A stretch of 64,000 nucleotides of DNA from Enoplosus armatus (taxonomy: Eukaryota > Chordata > Actinopteri > Centrarchiformes > Enoplosidae), in assembly GCF_043641665.1 (NCBI RefSeq), contig NC_092200.1, forward strand, positions 10,299,694 through 10,363,693, given 5' to 3'. The translations under genes were made by a program, and so were the position numbers. Shown here one piece after another: positions 28,119 through 41,324 of the stretch; position 1 is the first letter of the stretch, and every line of letters begins with the position of its first letter. The notes beneath the pieces were generated by a model that saw only the letters and a program-made list of their open reading frames with translations, made no database searches and had not been told where the DNA came from.

Positions 28119-28740
28119 ACCCCTCGGCCCCTGCTCTAAGGGCGTGTGCGACCCCGTGATGACATATGACCTCTTCAATGGCCCTCCCGAGCCGCATCTG
28201 TCATTTCCCACAATCCAGCTCCCATTTTCATCTCAGGGTAAGCTCGAAATTACAGGAAAGAACAGTGGCAGCTTCCTTTTGTCACCAGACTCAGAGTACA
28301 ATCTGAGTCCAGTCAATTTATGATAGAGTCCAGGTTGCAAATAAGCACTGTTTATTTTTGCAGCACATAAAGTTGGCAAAAATTGTTCATTTGCATTGAA
28401 TTTTTTGTGGGTTTTTACAGTTTTTGCTTTTGGTTTTTGCAAACAAACACATGTTTTGGATCAGTTTCTTTATTCAGCATGTAAAGTTGTGCATTTGTGC
28501 AACATTTGATAAGAAAACGGAACTTTTCCAAATGCTTTACTAATTGAAAAAAAGAAATCGCTGCACATTTTAACGTCTCATTTATTCAGGGGACATAAGG
28601 AGTGCTCATTTATTCCCCCGGCTATCTGTAATGGTCTAATTACCCTCTAAAAGCTTCTCCATTGGCGTCTGTGTAATGAGGCCCCTGTAGACTACAGGTT
28701 GACATAAGACTGCCTTCAGCTCACCCCCGCTGCACCTTTA

Positions 28741-28761
28741 CCCCCCCCCCCCCCCCCCCCC
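28741..28761. repeat. Poly-C tract, 21 nt
   Basis: Uninterrupted C run. Read on the minus strand it is poly-G and could form quadruplex structures. Homopolymer length in an assembly is error-prone. Confidence 0.9.
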
Positions 28762-29740
28762 TCCGCTGCTCTCTCCCCATCCGGCCTCAAGGGCCTTAAG
28801 CGCAGCGACCAGCAGTGGCCCATCTGCACAGGACAGGGCAAGCGCAGACGGAAGCCATTGAGGTGGAACATACAGGAGAGGTCCTGACAAGATAAAGATA
28901 TCAGGAGCAGACAAGGGCAAAGGAACATATTGATGGAGAGGGCCTCTTTCAGGGCACGCTGACACCAGATACCTGCTATTTAAAACAGTGGTTTCGCTTG
29001 CTCATGGATTTGTCCATGAGGCAGAGCCATAACCTAACTGGGAGGGCCACGAACTCTCTCTTTCTCTATCTCTCTTCCCCTCTGCTCCCTCTTCCTCTTC
29101 TATGCCTTAACCCTCTTTTACACAGTGTCAAGCAGACAAACACAGTCACCCCTATAACCGCTAATGCTGCCGACATAAGGCTCCATCTTTGGCCCCTAAT
29201 GAAACCGGAATATGTGTTATGGAGTTCCAAACTGGATCATATTAAAACGATCCTCCCCTCTCTCTCTCCCAGACACTTCCTCATGGCCAATTCAGAGTTA
29301 ACCATTAATGTTGCTCTAGTCTTTCAGTGTGACGGGGGCCCCCCCCAGCTCAGGCTTGTCTGGCTGAGGGCCAATGCCCCTCTGAGGACGGATACTGGGA
29401 TCCAGTCTACCCATTGGCCATGCATTGTGTGGAGCCAAGTGACAGTGAGTCTTGGGCAACAGCTGAAAGTATTGGGGTTGGGGGGGGGTTCAATGTGGCT
29501 TTGAGCTCTGCCTAAATCTCACAAAAGTGGAAACAGTATGACACAAAAATGTAGTTGTTGTCTGTAGCAGAAGTTGGGTTCCATTTTGGATCTTTGATTT
29601 GGTTCCAAGTTGGTAAAATACCTGGATTCATTAAAAGTTTTAGACATGTTTTACCTTCTCTCATTTTTATTAGCAAACAGCAATTCACAAACGTGGCTGT
29701 AAGAAAGTTTGAAATCACCCAGGAATGTATACTATACTCC

Positions 29741-29772
29741 ACCCCCCCCGCCCCCACCCCCTTTTTTTTTTT
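29741..29772. repeat. Polypyrimidine tract (C-rich then T-rich)
   Basis: CCACCCCCCCCGCCCCCACC is followed by CC and a run of 12 T. It is a near-pure pyrimidine strand capable of triplex or H-DNA formation. Confidence 0.85.
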
Positions 29773-30283
29773 ACATCAAAGTGGAATTAAATTGATATCA
29801 ATATAGCAAGACATGTAGCAAATGGCTATTACTGCTGGAAATGACGAATATTTATTTTCATGTTACTGCAAATACCCATTTTCAGCAGCCATTACTTTAG
29901 TTTCATGATGACAAACTGTTTTAGCTCATTCTCGATTAATCATGTTTAAATGATCAGATCTGGTCAGTTTAAATGCATCAGTCAAGAACATGAACATTTC
30001 TGGGTGATTCCAAACTATTTTTAGGGGTTTTTACCTCTTAAATATTTAACTTTTGTTACATACATTTGTTAAACCTAAGTAGGTTTGATAGGGAATTTAA
30101 AAGGATTTGGATTTTATTAGTATATTTAATTCTGGTCATTTTAATATATCTTATTAATATTACTTTTTGTATTAAACACACCTATTTCATTGTTTCATCC
30201 ACCAACCAGACACCCCTCCCTCTCTCCCAGCCCATTAACCAACTCCGTCCTTCTACAGTACACTGGCCTTTCCTTTCCTTGCA

Positions 30284-30301
30284 CCCCCCCCCCCCCCCCC
30301 C
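30284..30301. repeat. Poly-C tract, about 18 nt
   Basis: Uninterrupted C run within a generally pyrimidine-rich 300-bp segment (30190-30600). Confidence 0.9.
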
Positions 30302-30382
30302 AGTGACTGGCCCCTCCTTTGTCCCAGATCCCATTATAGCCCCTCAGTCCCTTTCCCCCGTCACCAGCTCTCTCCGTTCCTG

Positions 30383-30405
30383 CCCCCCCCCCCCCCCCCC
30401 CCCCC
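30383..30405. repeat. Poly-C tract, about 23 nt
   Basis: This is the longest C run in the window. It lies 80 bp from the 18-nt tract and is followed by CCCCTGCCCCTGCC, then by CCCCCCCCC and (CA)n near 30505-30535. Confidence 0.9.
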
Positions 30406-32105
30406 TGTCACATACCCCTGCCCCTGCCTTGTCACACCCCTGCACTGATGGATGGTCGGGGTCAGTGGTTCAGCTGTGGAGTTCAAGCCTGCGGGCTCCA
30501 TGAACCCCCCCCCACCACACACACACACACACACAACCCACCCCATCCTCTGCCTGCCTCCCCCCACCTTTTTACTACTCCTGCTCTCTCCTCCATTTCG
30601 GATGAAAACAATGTCAGAAACCCAGGCAGGGCGCTCAGCTGAGAAAACTCATAACTCCCCTCAGCGCCCACCTTCCCCAACACTCACTGTTAACACTTTC
30701 ATTCCTCGCTGGGCCCTCAAATAGACCCGGCTTACTGGGGCCACATAAATCACTGGGAGGGTCAGGCTGGGCCTAGAGTCAGGCCTCACCTCATGTTGAA
30801 TGGGCAGAGGCAGGTCACTCACTGTCACTGCACTGTGAGTTATCTCTTTATAATGACGCCTCTTGGCTGTCTGTGAATGTGTGTAACCCTGTGTGTGTGT
30901 GAAAAAGTGACGTGTGATGTGTTATTTGGTTTTTATAAGAAGTCCTCAGCTCTCATTTTCTCCATTTAGGTCAAAAGGCAACAAACTTTTTGTTGCTCAC
31001 CGTTGTCTTTGTGATGCTGTTTACTGTCTGGTTGGTTGGTCTCACATCAGTGTTACTTGGGCCGCGCAGCTCCTGATCACCCCTGTCCTAACGACTCCAT
31101 AGCGGGGGTATCTGGAGAGTCTCAGATCCTAGACCTGAATCTATACTGACACACACTCTGCTCTTATGCTAATCACAATGTTTAGGAACACTGAACCGAC
31201 AAGGGGGTCGAGACAGGGCCGGACAGGGTTTGGGTGGGAGGCCTGACGATTTCCAGTAGTTTTGAAACGTGGCAATTATCAGCATTAGCCTGCACCCCCG
31301 ACCCAAACCGCCAAAGTGAGCGGAAATGGCAGCAATCAGGCCCGATTTCCCTCAGAGATGCTGGATGGGCTGGACACACACATCTCAGAGACATGGGCCC
31401 TCAGTCAGGGAGGGTACGCAGCACCAGAGCCCTGCAAGCCCCTGACAGATGGGAGCTGAGCGGGGCAAGTCCTGGGGCTGACAGCAATGTTGCCAAAATT
31501 GCTCTTGGATTGACTAACAATTAAGATATCAAAAGAGATCACGGCAGCTCACTGACAGCTGCTTCAATTGTTTGCACCTGCTCCTCTGGTGTTCTGCACA
31601 TGTCTGGCATGGATTAGGCCGACTCGTGCTGGCCACATTTCACCTTTCCACAAGTGATTTACTCCAGAATCATCCTCCAGCCTCGCTGCCTTGTTGAGCA
31701 CACCCTGTGGCTGCTCTCCCATTAGGGAGAGTGGGGAAGGAGGGGAGTGGGCAGCATAATGGCATCATTATCATTGCAATTAGAAGCATTGTTGTGTGTC
31801 TCTCATCTCTTCTTTTACTACTGTTTAACTGCTCCGGTGTGGCAGATGCCTCTACATGTGTTCATTTTTACCCCGCACTATAAATGATACAAGAACTGAA
31901 GACTTTTCTGTCCGTTGTGTACACATACAGTCTACCTCATATGTAATGCATGTGTGGTGTTGCATCAGTGGCACTTTTCAGCACACTTGCAGAAGACCTT
32001 GTTAAGCCTGTGAAAACTGAACTCTGGGTTTGAAGCCCTGGTGTGATAAAGAAAGCCTTTGTGTTGTGCACTGCTGCCTGCTGGTTCCCTATCCCACTGG
32101 GGTTA

Positions 32106-32140
32106 GGGATGGATGGATGGACGGATAGGTAGATGGATAC
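32106..32140. repeat. Degenerate (GGAT)n tetranucleotide repeat
   Basis: GGATGGATGGATGGACGGATAGG followed by TAGATGGATAC; imperfect tandem tetramers. Confidence 0.85.
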
Positions 32141-32700
32141 AGGTAAGACAATGTTGACCTGGTCTAGCTCACCAGACCTGTTCTGTTGTCCCTTGCTTGG
32201 CACACACATCAGGGTGGAGTTTGCTATGATTGGTCAGGGAGAGATAAAATGATATACTGCCTCTTTCCCTGGTGAGCATCCCTGTCTTTTGTCCTCAGAC
32301 ATCTGTTAGTGGAGAGAAGCAGCTGAAGGATGAAGAGTGAGGAGCACCTGGGAGGAAAGAACAAACTCACATACACACACACATGCATGGAGGCATGGGC
32401 ACACAGTTATGTGTTTGTATTTGTGTGTATGTGCATGTCTGATTATAATGCATGCAGTTCAAACAGGGCCACTCTCTCCTATTATCTTTCCATCAGCTTT
32501 AGGCTCCATTAAAACTGCCCTCCCCCAGTGCACAATAACACCAGTATTCCCTGTGTGCTGTCATTGTCCAGGCCCATAAGGCACGGTTGCACTTTTTTTT
32601 TACCTGGTGGAAAGCTTCCTCTTTGTGTGTGAGTGTGTGTGTGTGCCAGTGTGTACCAACAGTATTGCTTATGGACCTGTAGACAAGCCAATTACTAAAG

Positions 32701-35700
32701 TATGCCCCCCCCCCCGAAAAAAAAAACAAGAACAGGAAGGAAGGATGTAGAGGTGGCAACCGGTATATCCCTCCCACTACCACCGTACACAACTGCACAC
32801 ACACACACACACACACCACTCTTCCCCTTGTCTGGCAGGGGGGAGACGAGGCCAGTTGTACCCAGTGCCAACCCCTCTGGAGCCAGGCCAGTCCCGCTGG
32901 ACCCTCTGGATCGTATTCTGGTGTGGGCCGTTGTGGCTGGTTGGTCCCACTGTGTAACTCTAGCTCCGTCTCTGACACAGTACAGGTATGTCCCCTGTGG
33001 CCCAGATTACCAGGGGACTGTGTAAACAGCCCTGCTAATCTGAGGAAGTATCCTGTTGGCATATTTGTGAAGCCTGCCTCAGCGACAGGTTTGGTATTTC
33101 ATTTAGAGAACCATTGTGGGCATCATAGGTCTGACAGTTGAGACGAAATTCAACAAATGTCATCTTTTAAATTCAGGTTAGCATCACTTCAGAAATGAAA
33201 AACCTTTGTCTGTTTTTGTTCCTTCACAGACTGCGACATGAATAGAACCTCTTGAATGCATTGAATTCTCCACGTTCATCCCACATGAATCATCTGTTTA
33301 CATATGAACTGAACTGTCTACATGTGAAATTAAAGATTGTCTTAATGGCAGACGAAAACATGGAAAGATGAAACAAAAACCTAAAGTTTTCATGCCTGGA
33401 CTTAAATCTGCCAAGTTATTTCAGTCAATCTGATAAAAAAAAGAATGTTTTTTCACATATGACTCTTTTGTTTGGGGATGCATTTTAACAAAATAAATGA
33501 AATCTGGATATCATAGATATTAATATAAACAATCTTGTCAGTGACTTTAGACTACTCTAACATACTGAGGAAAGGCATAGACTTCGACCGACCTTACAAA
33601 AATCTCTGTATCACCTCCCTTACCTTTTGTCATGGAGAATTCGGGTCCCTGCATCTTTAAGTCACTTTAATCTGCTAACAGCTTGGGCTTGGGCCACTCG
33701 GTCATTTCTTTGGCCCTCTTTCCATTGTCCTATATGTCATCTCCAGGCAGACACTGTTTAGATATTAATGGCTGCATGATGAGATGGCCTCCTTACAAGG
33801 CTGCCCTTGCTGGATAATTGATCATGTAGTGAATGACATGATGTGGTTCAGGTTTAGGTCTAGCTGCTCCGCCACGGAGGCATGATCAACTTTTTTCTTT
33901 ACGGCACACCTTTTCTTTGAGGTAATGACTTCATAGTCTCAGGTGGATAAATGAACATCTATAAGACGTTGGTTAAACTTGTAAGATTTGGTGAAAATCA
34001 AGGGTGGGAATCCCATTCACTCCCTGTCTATAGAGGAGGAGAGAACAATCCAGCCATGAACGGAGAAAAAAAACAGAAGTTACTGGAAAATCCTGAGAGA
34101 CATAAATCACACATTAAATAATAACTCTTACTGTGGAATACAAACAAGTTTAAAAATCTCCGAGTGGTTTCTTTGATGACTTTTCTGTTGCAGTAACTAA
34201 TCCAAGGGCCAAATGAGAGAAGTAATGAGCATTCTTTTCTGACATGAGTGTGTTTATAGCAGCGCAACTCTAGCATGTAAAGAGAGACGCATGGAAGCAC
34301 TTCTCTTCCTTGGAATAAAGTAATTAAGGATCTCTCGCCCATTCTTTTTCTCTCCCGCTCTCAGCCAAAGGACGTAGCTTTCTCTATGTCAGTCGATCAT
34401 CGCTGCAACTTGACATCCTGACCTGGACATTTAATTTATTGATCTTCATTTTATTCGGATGTAAGGACCCTTTGCTCTTTTAAATTAATCCGGGTTAATT
34501 TGGCCGGGCCCCCTATCCCACCCAGCATGAATGGGCCCTCTGTTGGGCAGAGCTGGCCCTGGCCACCCAGTTTTATGGGAATCTGCAGTGAATTAGAAAA
34601 TCTGTCAATGCGAGAGGAGCTGCGCGGCGTGGATATGCCGTGTCACTCCACCTGTAAAAGAACTGCTCTTTGTCCATTATCTCCCAGGCTTACCTGAGGA
34701 GAGTTAACCTTGAGGTCAATAACATCTCCATGGTGTTTCATGACTGGCTGGGCCTGGGCCGGGGGTCTGAGGAGAGCCATTGTTAACACGGGGGCTGCAG
34801 ACCCACACTTCCTCCCTCTTTGGCTCTCCACCATCAAATACCTCTGGGAAACAGATCTGTAAAGAGCAGTGACGGGAGCCATAAAGATGTGATCACTTTC
34901 ACAGGAAAGAGCAGCCACTGTACTAGTTTGTCTTCATTGTGGTTAATATAAATGCCTCATTTCTTTAAATGACGTTACAGACATAAGGGTATATTCCCCC
35001 AGGATGTAATTTCTTGCCATCCTGCAGAACTTTTACCTTGAAACCTCTTAAATTCACTCTCATAATTACACATAATATATAACTCTACACTAATGCTCCA
35101 TCCATGGAGCGCTCTGTACCCCTGAAACCAGGGATGTGGAACTCTTGGCTGCGTGCTCTCTTCGTCTTATTCCCCCCTCTTATATGATTCATGCTCTTCT
35201 CTAGCGTGGACTTTGTAGTTAAGCATGCTGGTATTCAAATCTAAGCATCCCAGATTGGACTATAATTTGCCGGTGCGTATCTATTGCTCTGCCCGTAATC
35301 ATCCACATGGTAGAAATAATTGTAAGATTGTAGGAAAGTTTTAGGTAGTGTGCCAGGCAAATAACAACTATTTTGTCACAGCAGTGCAGCATTCTTTCTC
35401 TCAAACCCTTCTGTGAGTAACAGGAAAGATGTTTATGTTTACGGTTGCCAGAAATAGATTTAAGATGACCAAGAAGAATAAACTGACTTGTAGACTAATT
35501 AAAAAATATATTTGAGGCTCTTTTATGACAGTATAAACAATTTGAGATTATAGTCGGCAGCATTAATCTGATTATTTCCATTTTTGCGTCTGTGGAGAGT
35601 TTATACAAATTGACGTATAATCAAAAGTCAGTTGAGGCTGTCTGTTTTGAAATGCTCCTCTGTTTAGATGGAGCCATTTGAATAGGATTTGACCTGCATG

Positions 35701-37474
35701 TAAATGGGGGGTTGGGAGAAGTTTGCACTGACAGCAGGCGGGCAGGTGCAGAGCACAGGAAAGTCCAGGTGCGCTGCCGCTGACAATGACACATATCCAC
35801 TCTGTGTGTTGCTGTTTGTCTTCCAGCTACAAACCAGAGGAATATGAAATTTACCCTCGTAGAAACAGACTTGGTTAGATGAAGTATCATTTAACTCGCT
35901 TGTTGCACTGATATTTTCAACTTTTAGCCTGTGCAACTCTCTGTCAGAGCACACAGGGAACAAAGGATTTGCCTAATTTGAGTGGATATTTTCAAGTCAG
36001 TCAAGCATTTGTCAACAAAGGCCAACAAAGCGAGACAGACAGCTCTGCGCTACGCAAGCTGACGGCAAATTAAACAGTACTGGACTGATTACGCTTGCTG
36101 TCCAACATGGATTTATTTTACCAAACAAAAGCAGAGACAAATGTCTTTTATTGAGGTGCTCATGGGAAACATGTCTTTTTCCCATGTTAAACACAACCAT
36201 GCGTGCCACAGCTCTGCGACTGTGCTAATCAGGTATTGATCTGTGTTGTAGAATAGAGGGCCCTCTTTCGCCTCTGCTCCTTTTCTTGGAAAACTATGTT
36301 GTCATTGCATTCACTAACAGCCCCAAGGGGGTGGTGTGGAGGCAAGGGAACATGTCGGGCCAAGCACATCACCTGTTCCTCCAACCAAAATAGGACACAA
36401 CTTGAGATTCAATTTTAGCAGCCAGTGGGGCTAACCAACAGCAGCGACAGGGGTGTAACGACCGGTGATGAGTGATGATCACAGGCCTTCACTCACAATC
36501 AGCCGTCCCTGGTGGCCTCATTTCACTATACCTGCCACTTACTGTGGCCTGCCATCAACCATGGACACTATTAATAACTTTGGATTTGTTTTTTCTATTC
36601 AGGCCTTATTTGAAACTGTCCACACAGCACAGGGGATCATACTGTTATTTGTTTTGGGTGAGGTAGTTTCTGTTTTATACCCGTTGAGTCTGAGAGGTTC
36701 TAAAGAAGTTTGTACCCTCTGTGCTTTCACATCTGAGATCATCTCACTAGTAACAATGGAAATTAGACCATGGCTGAGAGGACAGGACAAGCTAAGTCAA
36801 GCAAAGCCTTTGAGAAAGTGAAAAAAGCTCCTATTTCCTATGAAATCTGGATCTGAGTAACACAATCAAAAGATTAAAACTTGAATAATCAAACAGGGCA
36901 GTAATCAAAATCACAAATCTTCCTCAAAGGAAGAGACAGATCCTTACCCTTGATTTCAGCAGCTGCATCTTTTACTTTTTTCTGCATTCAATTTGCGTCT
37001 CGTCTTGCTGCCATATTAAAACACAATAAACCACAAAACAAATATTTGTTTTTGTTTTCTCCCTGGAAGTAGAGGTCTTTGAAATCCAAACCAGCCGCCT
37101 CGCAGCTCAAACTGGTGCTGTGAAATCAAAAGTGACAAAGCATTTTTCTCTCTCCCTCTGAGACTTTTTTTAAAATCTGCTAAGAACAGCAGATGTTTCA
37201 CTTTTTCATCATTTGGAAAATGTATACCTGCCTTTTTTCTGCTATTGTATATTTAATCCTTTGTGAAGGCTTGTGGATATTTGTGGTTGTAATTAGGTTG
37301 TTTCCATTAAGGAATATTACTGCTAAATAGATCCATTACTGTAGACCCTACTTCGTCATAGGAAAATGCCCGACCACCACAGTGATTGGAAGGAGGCCCA
37401 GCTTGGATCTCAGAACAGAAAAGACTCACACCTGAGAGAGACAGAGGCAAAACTGGAGTTCCATATTGTAATCT
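32701..37474. other. Gene-free stretch
   Basis: No gene is supported on either strand. A short poly-C/poly-A junction (32704-32726) and a CA run (32797-32815) are present. The block 34480-34760 (GGGTTAATTTGGCCGGGCCC onward) is GC-richer than its surroundings, lacks repeat hallmarks and is a candidate conserved noncoding element. Confidence 0.5.
34480..34760. promoter_or_regulatory. Candidate conserved noncoding block
   Basis: The block is compact and non-repetitive and combines homeodomain-like (TTAATTTG), E-box-like and nuclear-receptor-like (TTGAGGTCAATAA) motifs, flanked by AT-rich DNA. It lies in the region that by synteny should carry eya1 enhancers. Only an alignment can show conservation. 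Confidence 0.2.
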
Positions 37475-37850
37475 GAATCCATTTTCTGCTGCTTATATGG
37501 GTCCAGGTCAAGGTGGCTACAGGCAAAGCAAAGTAGCTGTGATGTCCTTCTTCCGAGCCCTGTCCTACAACTCTTCCTGGGGATCCTTAGACATTATTGG
37601 GCTGGTTGAGATGTGCTAACCCACCTTGGTGTTTTGCACTGGGGTCACTCCGCAGGGAGGCATCCTGATCAGATGCTTGAACCACCCTGAATGGGATTCT
37701 TTCATCACAAAGGAGCAGCAGCTATGCTCTGTCCGTGGTGAAGAGTGTCCAGTTTGGTGGCTTGGGGTTGCATCTATGCTTTTTCGCTCAGTTAATCTGG
37801 CCATAACCTCCATCTCCAACCTCCGAAGAATAATTCACTTGTCCCATCCA
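37475..37850. mobile_element. Decayed LINE/retroposon-like dispersed repeat
   Basis: The sequence CATTTTCTGCTGCTTATATG, a GTCCAGGTCAAGGTGGC block, GGAGGCATCCTGATCAGATGC, GAACCACC, AAGGAGCAGCAGCTATGCTC and AACCTCCGAAGAATAATTCA occur in the order typical of a very common teleost repeat that I recall as retrotransposon-derived. Point changes and small gaps break any reading frame. It has no second copy in this window, so the call rests on recognition alone. Confidence 0.55.
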
Positions 37851-39689
37851 TATATGTTTTTAAGGAACAATCACCCAGGAGAAACACATCCATCACCAAG
37901 TGAAAGAGGGCAACATTTAGCATGTACAATAAGTGGGGCCTTATACAAGACTCACATTGTCTTCTTAAGGTCTGTGTTGAAAACTTTGACTCTTTTCCTC
38001 CCTGTCAGGATCACGGCAGCATTGACCGAGCTTACAGCCCGCAGCGTTTCTTGTCACTGATATGGCTGCGCTGTCCCGTAAATAGGTGACACTGACACTA
38101 GGATGTCACCTGGACTTTGTTTCTTAGCGTGCCTCCACCTCTCCACCCTCGCCCCTTGGGGTGATTCCCAGCCTCAGCTTCTCTCACTCCTCCCTTTTGT
38201 ATTGAGAGACTAAACAATGCATCCCGGAGCCTTAAGGCTATTTTTACACCTCCGAGCTTTGTTGTCCTCCCTTCTCTCTCTCTTTTTTGTTAAATGTACA
38301 AAATGACGGGGCCGATCAATTGCAAAAAAATATTTTGGGAACTTTGGAAGAAGTACATGTGGCCCACAGGGCTGCTCCACAAAAGACTGAAGGCCTTATT
38401 GTTGTTGTGTGCCATTATGGTGGCAGCCCATAGCGTGACAGCACTGTGACAACAGCTCCTTTCTGATTTAATGCTGAGTGACGTATTGCTGATAATCATG
38501 AACAGATTGAGATCCTCCATGTTGCTTGTACTAGAGAGTGCTGCAGTTGGCATACGTTACATGGAAAAAACACTGTTATTATGACTATCATTCCTACAGT
38601 GTTTGATTTAGTTGATGGGAAGCACCCTCCTCAAAAATGAAGTATTACTGTCCATTTTAACCAGAATGAGGTTGTTTTTATAACTATGGTAGGTGCGGTT
38701 TTGGAAGGTCTTTTACAGCCTGTTGAGTTCAAATCAGTTTCCTAAAAAAAACATACAACTGTGTCACAGTAAACCAAGAATCCTCTGGCTGATGGACTAT
38801 GTTTGACTATGAACCTCAAGTCATTAGAAAATAATGTACTTCCTCAAATTCTCCAGTGAATATAATAGATGCTACAGAAAACCATGCCAGTCCACAGTTT
38901 ACTGGTTATGTGTCGGCGTATGAATTTGGCACTCGTTCTTTCTAACATTCTGCCCTGTCGGTGAAGCGTGCCTGTGGATCTTTCTCTTCATTGTTATTAA
39001 GTGCCTTGTATCCCTTGTCTTAACCGTGATGACAATGCTTTCCAAATCCCAATCATTTAGAATTCTGTAAACAGACCACCGCTTTCATGTGAGCACAAAC
39101 TACACAGTGAATACCCTCTAATAGCGCATATCAATTGCTATTAGGACCAGGGGAAAGAGAAGAGAAAAAAGGAAAAAAAAACAGGGGGGTCCGATTATCC
39201 CTGAGTCTCTAACAGGCCAAATAAATAGTACCATGTGAGTGATTTGGCCCAGAAGGACACCCGAGTCCAGGGGAGTTAGAGTTGTCCAAAAACCATCAGA
39301 GTATAGGAGGGAAGTCAGGGTACCTGCCTTACCTCAGCATCCCCTCATCATTAAGGGCTTAGTGTCCCAAATGGATTTTACAGTCACTACTCTAGGACAC
39401 ACGCCGGCATGGAGGCTAGGAGCTGCTCTAGGCTACACAGCCCAATGAAAACCACTTGTGGAGTAAGAGGTGCACTTTTGAATGAAGGACAACAGTATTA
39501 CATCATTATTATTTGAAAAAGATTGCAATACAAGTTTAAAAGTTTATTTCTAATTTACTCCTAGTGGTTTCTAGACACATAGATTTTGAGACATCTATTT
39601 CTACCACCACCCAAACATAATCGAGATGAATTGAATTGCGTTTGCGGTGCTCATAGCATTCAAAAATGAAATTTAAACAAGGCTAAACA
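37851..39689. other. Gene-free stretch
   Basis: Nothing gene-like is supported. It is AT-rich unique-looking DNA with an A-rich tract near 39160-39182. Confidence 0.5.
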
Positions 39690-39990
39690 GATGTGCTAGC
39701 GGCTCTGTGGGGCTGTACTTAGGCACAGTGCTCTGAGCATGCTAATGTCAGGATGCTAACATTCTCACAATGAGAATGCTAACATGCCAATGTTGAGCAG
39801 GTAATATTTGCCATGAAGAATGTCAACCTCATAGTGATACAAGAAGAAAAGTCAGGGGATTACCAAAGTCATTAGGGTTCATCGTCTGGGAACCATGAAT
39901 GTCTATGCAAAATTTTGTGTTAGTGTATCCAATGGTTGTTGAGATATTACACTCCGATCCACATTGCCATCTCTAGAGCCATGCCGATTT
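39690..39990. mobile_element. GCTAACATG-type dispersed repeat fragment
   Basis: AGCATGCTAATGTCAGGATG, GCTAACATTCTCA, GTCAACCTCATAG, AAAAGTCAGGGGATTACCAA, CATCGTCTGGGAACCATGAA and TTGTTGAGATATTACACTC occur in series and end ACATTGCCATCTCTAGAGCC. I recognise this series from percomorph genomes. The copy is diverged and noncoding. Confidence 0.6.
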
Positions 39991-40011
39991 AACAGAAAAA
40001 TGTCTTTCCAA

Positions 40012-40290
40012 CAACAATGTCAGGGTTACTCTGGATAATCCACAGACCTTCTTTGTAACTCCCTTGGAAGAAATAGTCCCTGTAAAACTGATGACAGGGA
40101 GGTCTGTGGATTATCCAGAGTAACAGGGATGCTGTTTCTGGAAATATGCTTTTTTCTGTCTGTCTGAAATGTTTCTGGAAAAAGAGAATTTTTCAAATAT
40201 AATTTCTCAGTGCTGTGAACACTACAAGCCAAATTCCATTCACTTCTGTTGCATCGTTGAGGCAGAAATCGCAAGGGCAGATCATTGAAA
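40012..40290. mobile_element. Palindromic MITE-like element, copy 1
   Basis: A perfect 25-bp inverted repeat (40025-40049 and 40100-40124, core GGATAATCCACAGACC) encloses a 50-bp loop. About 160 bp of non-palindromic tail follows, similar to that of copy 2 at 59522-59780 (GCTGTTTCTGGAAA versus GCTTTTGGAAAG; CAGAAATC-type ending). The leading CAACAATGTCAG is also shared. It has no coding capacity. Confidence 0.7.
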
Positions 40291-41324
40291 AAAAGAAAAA
40301 ACAAAACTATCTGCATGGCTACACACCACTAGGGTGAGTTTGTTTTTAAAATCAGGTGAACCAACTCTCATCTGTTTCTACAGGTATTATATGAGGATAA
40401 AAACCCTGCTTAGAGGTAAGTGAGAAGATATGTATTTTAAGATTTGGGTGAACTTTTGAAGTTCAGAATAGAGAGAGCATCCAACAGAATGACAGATGCA
40501 GTCAAATGCAGATCCTGGCAATCTTCCCATCAGCGCAACGTCTGCCTCCACAGTCGGCCTCATTTGTGTGTGTAAATAAGCCTGAGCCGCGGCCACGCCA
40601 TCAGCGATGGAAATGAGCCTCAGTGTGTCAACAGCCTCAAAGCAGTTCAGATCAACTTGCTCATCCTACTTCATTTAGGATTTGCTGTGCCACGGTGACA
40701 GTGCTAACTGGGAGACTTTACCTGCCTGTCAGCCTCACAGATTGATGCTTTTATTTTTGAGTCTCCACCCTTCGGAGAGACAGTAAAAAGCAGACAACAT
40801 CTGTCTACCTATCAACTGCAGTGACCGCTGACATGAGTTTACTTAACTTAATATCACAGTAGTGACCTTATGTAGGCACCGGCCTTCTGGTGCATGGAGT
40901 GTAGTGGAGCCAAGTGGGTCCAGAGAAAATGTGTCCTGCTTCCTAGTCATGGGCCTGTATGTCTAAATGCAGCAGCACATGGAAATGGTTGCAGTCAGGC
41001 CTGTTTGCTAGAGATGGAGCCTGTCTTTTATCAGTCCCCATTAGAGGGGACAGGGGTCTAGTGTGAGTGTGTGCGCCCGTGTTTGCGTCTGTGTGTGTGT
41101 GTGTGCGTGTCTTACTTGAGCAGCCACATTAATCTCCATGAGTGAGCGCTAGCAGGTGTTAACCTATGTCACTCCTAATCGCCATGGCAACAGAGTCGTG
41201 GCACCTGGAGGTGTCTGTGAGGCTGTGTCATGTTCAGGTCATCACCCCCACTCCCAATACATGCACACACACACGCACACACATATACAAGTATAATATA
41301 AAGAGACAAATAACTTGATTACGA

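Larger units (their letters stand above)
26831..32700. other. Gene-free stretch with many simple repeats
   Basis: No coding exon is supported; open frames here are made by CA-repeat or C-tract translation. The stretch holds microsatellites and a run of poly-C tracts (listed separately), plus GGAT/GATA-type repeats at 32106-32140. The patches at about 30700-30860 and 31200-31480 are GC-richer and could be conserved elements. Confidence 0.5.

Noticed and set aside
28998..29504. 168-aa plus-strand open frame
   Set aside because: No domain, no splice-site context and unremarkable composition; it is consistent with chance in pyrimidine-rich DNA.
32499..33062. 187-aa minus-strand frame, the longest in the desert
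   Set aside because: It spans CA/TG repeats and poly-C tracts, overlaps frames on the other strand and matches no family I recognise.
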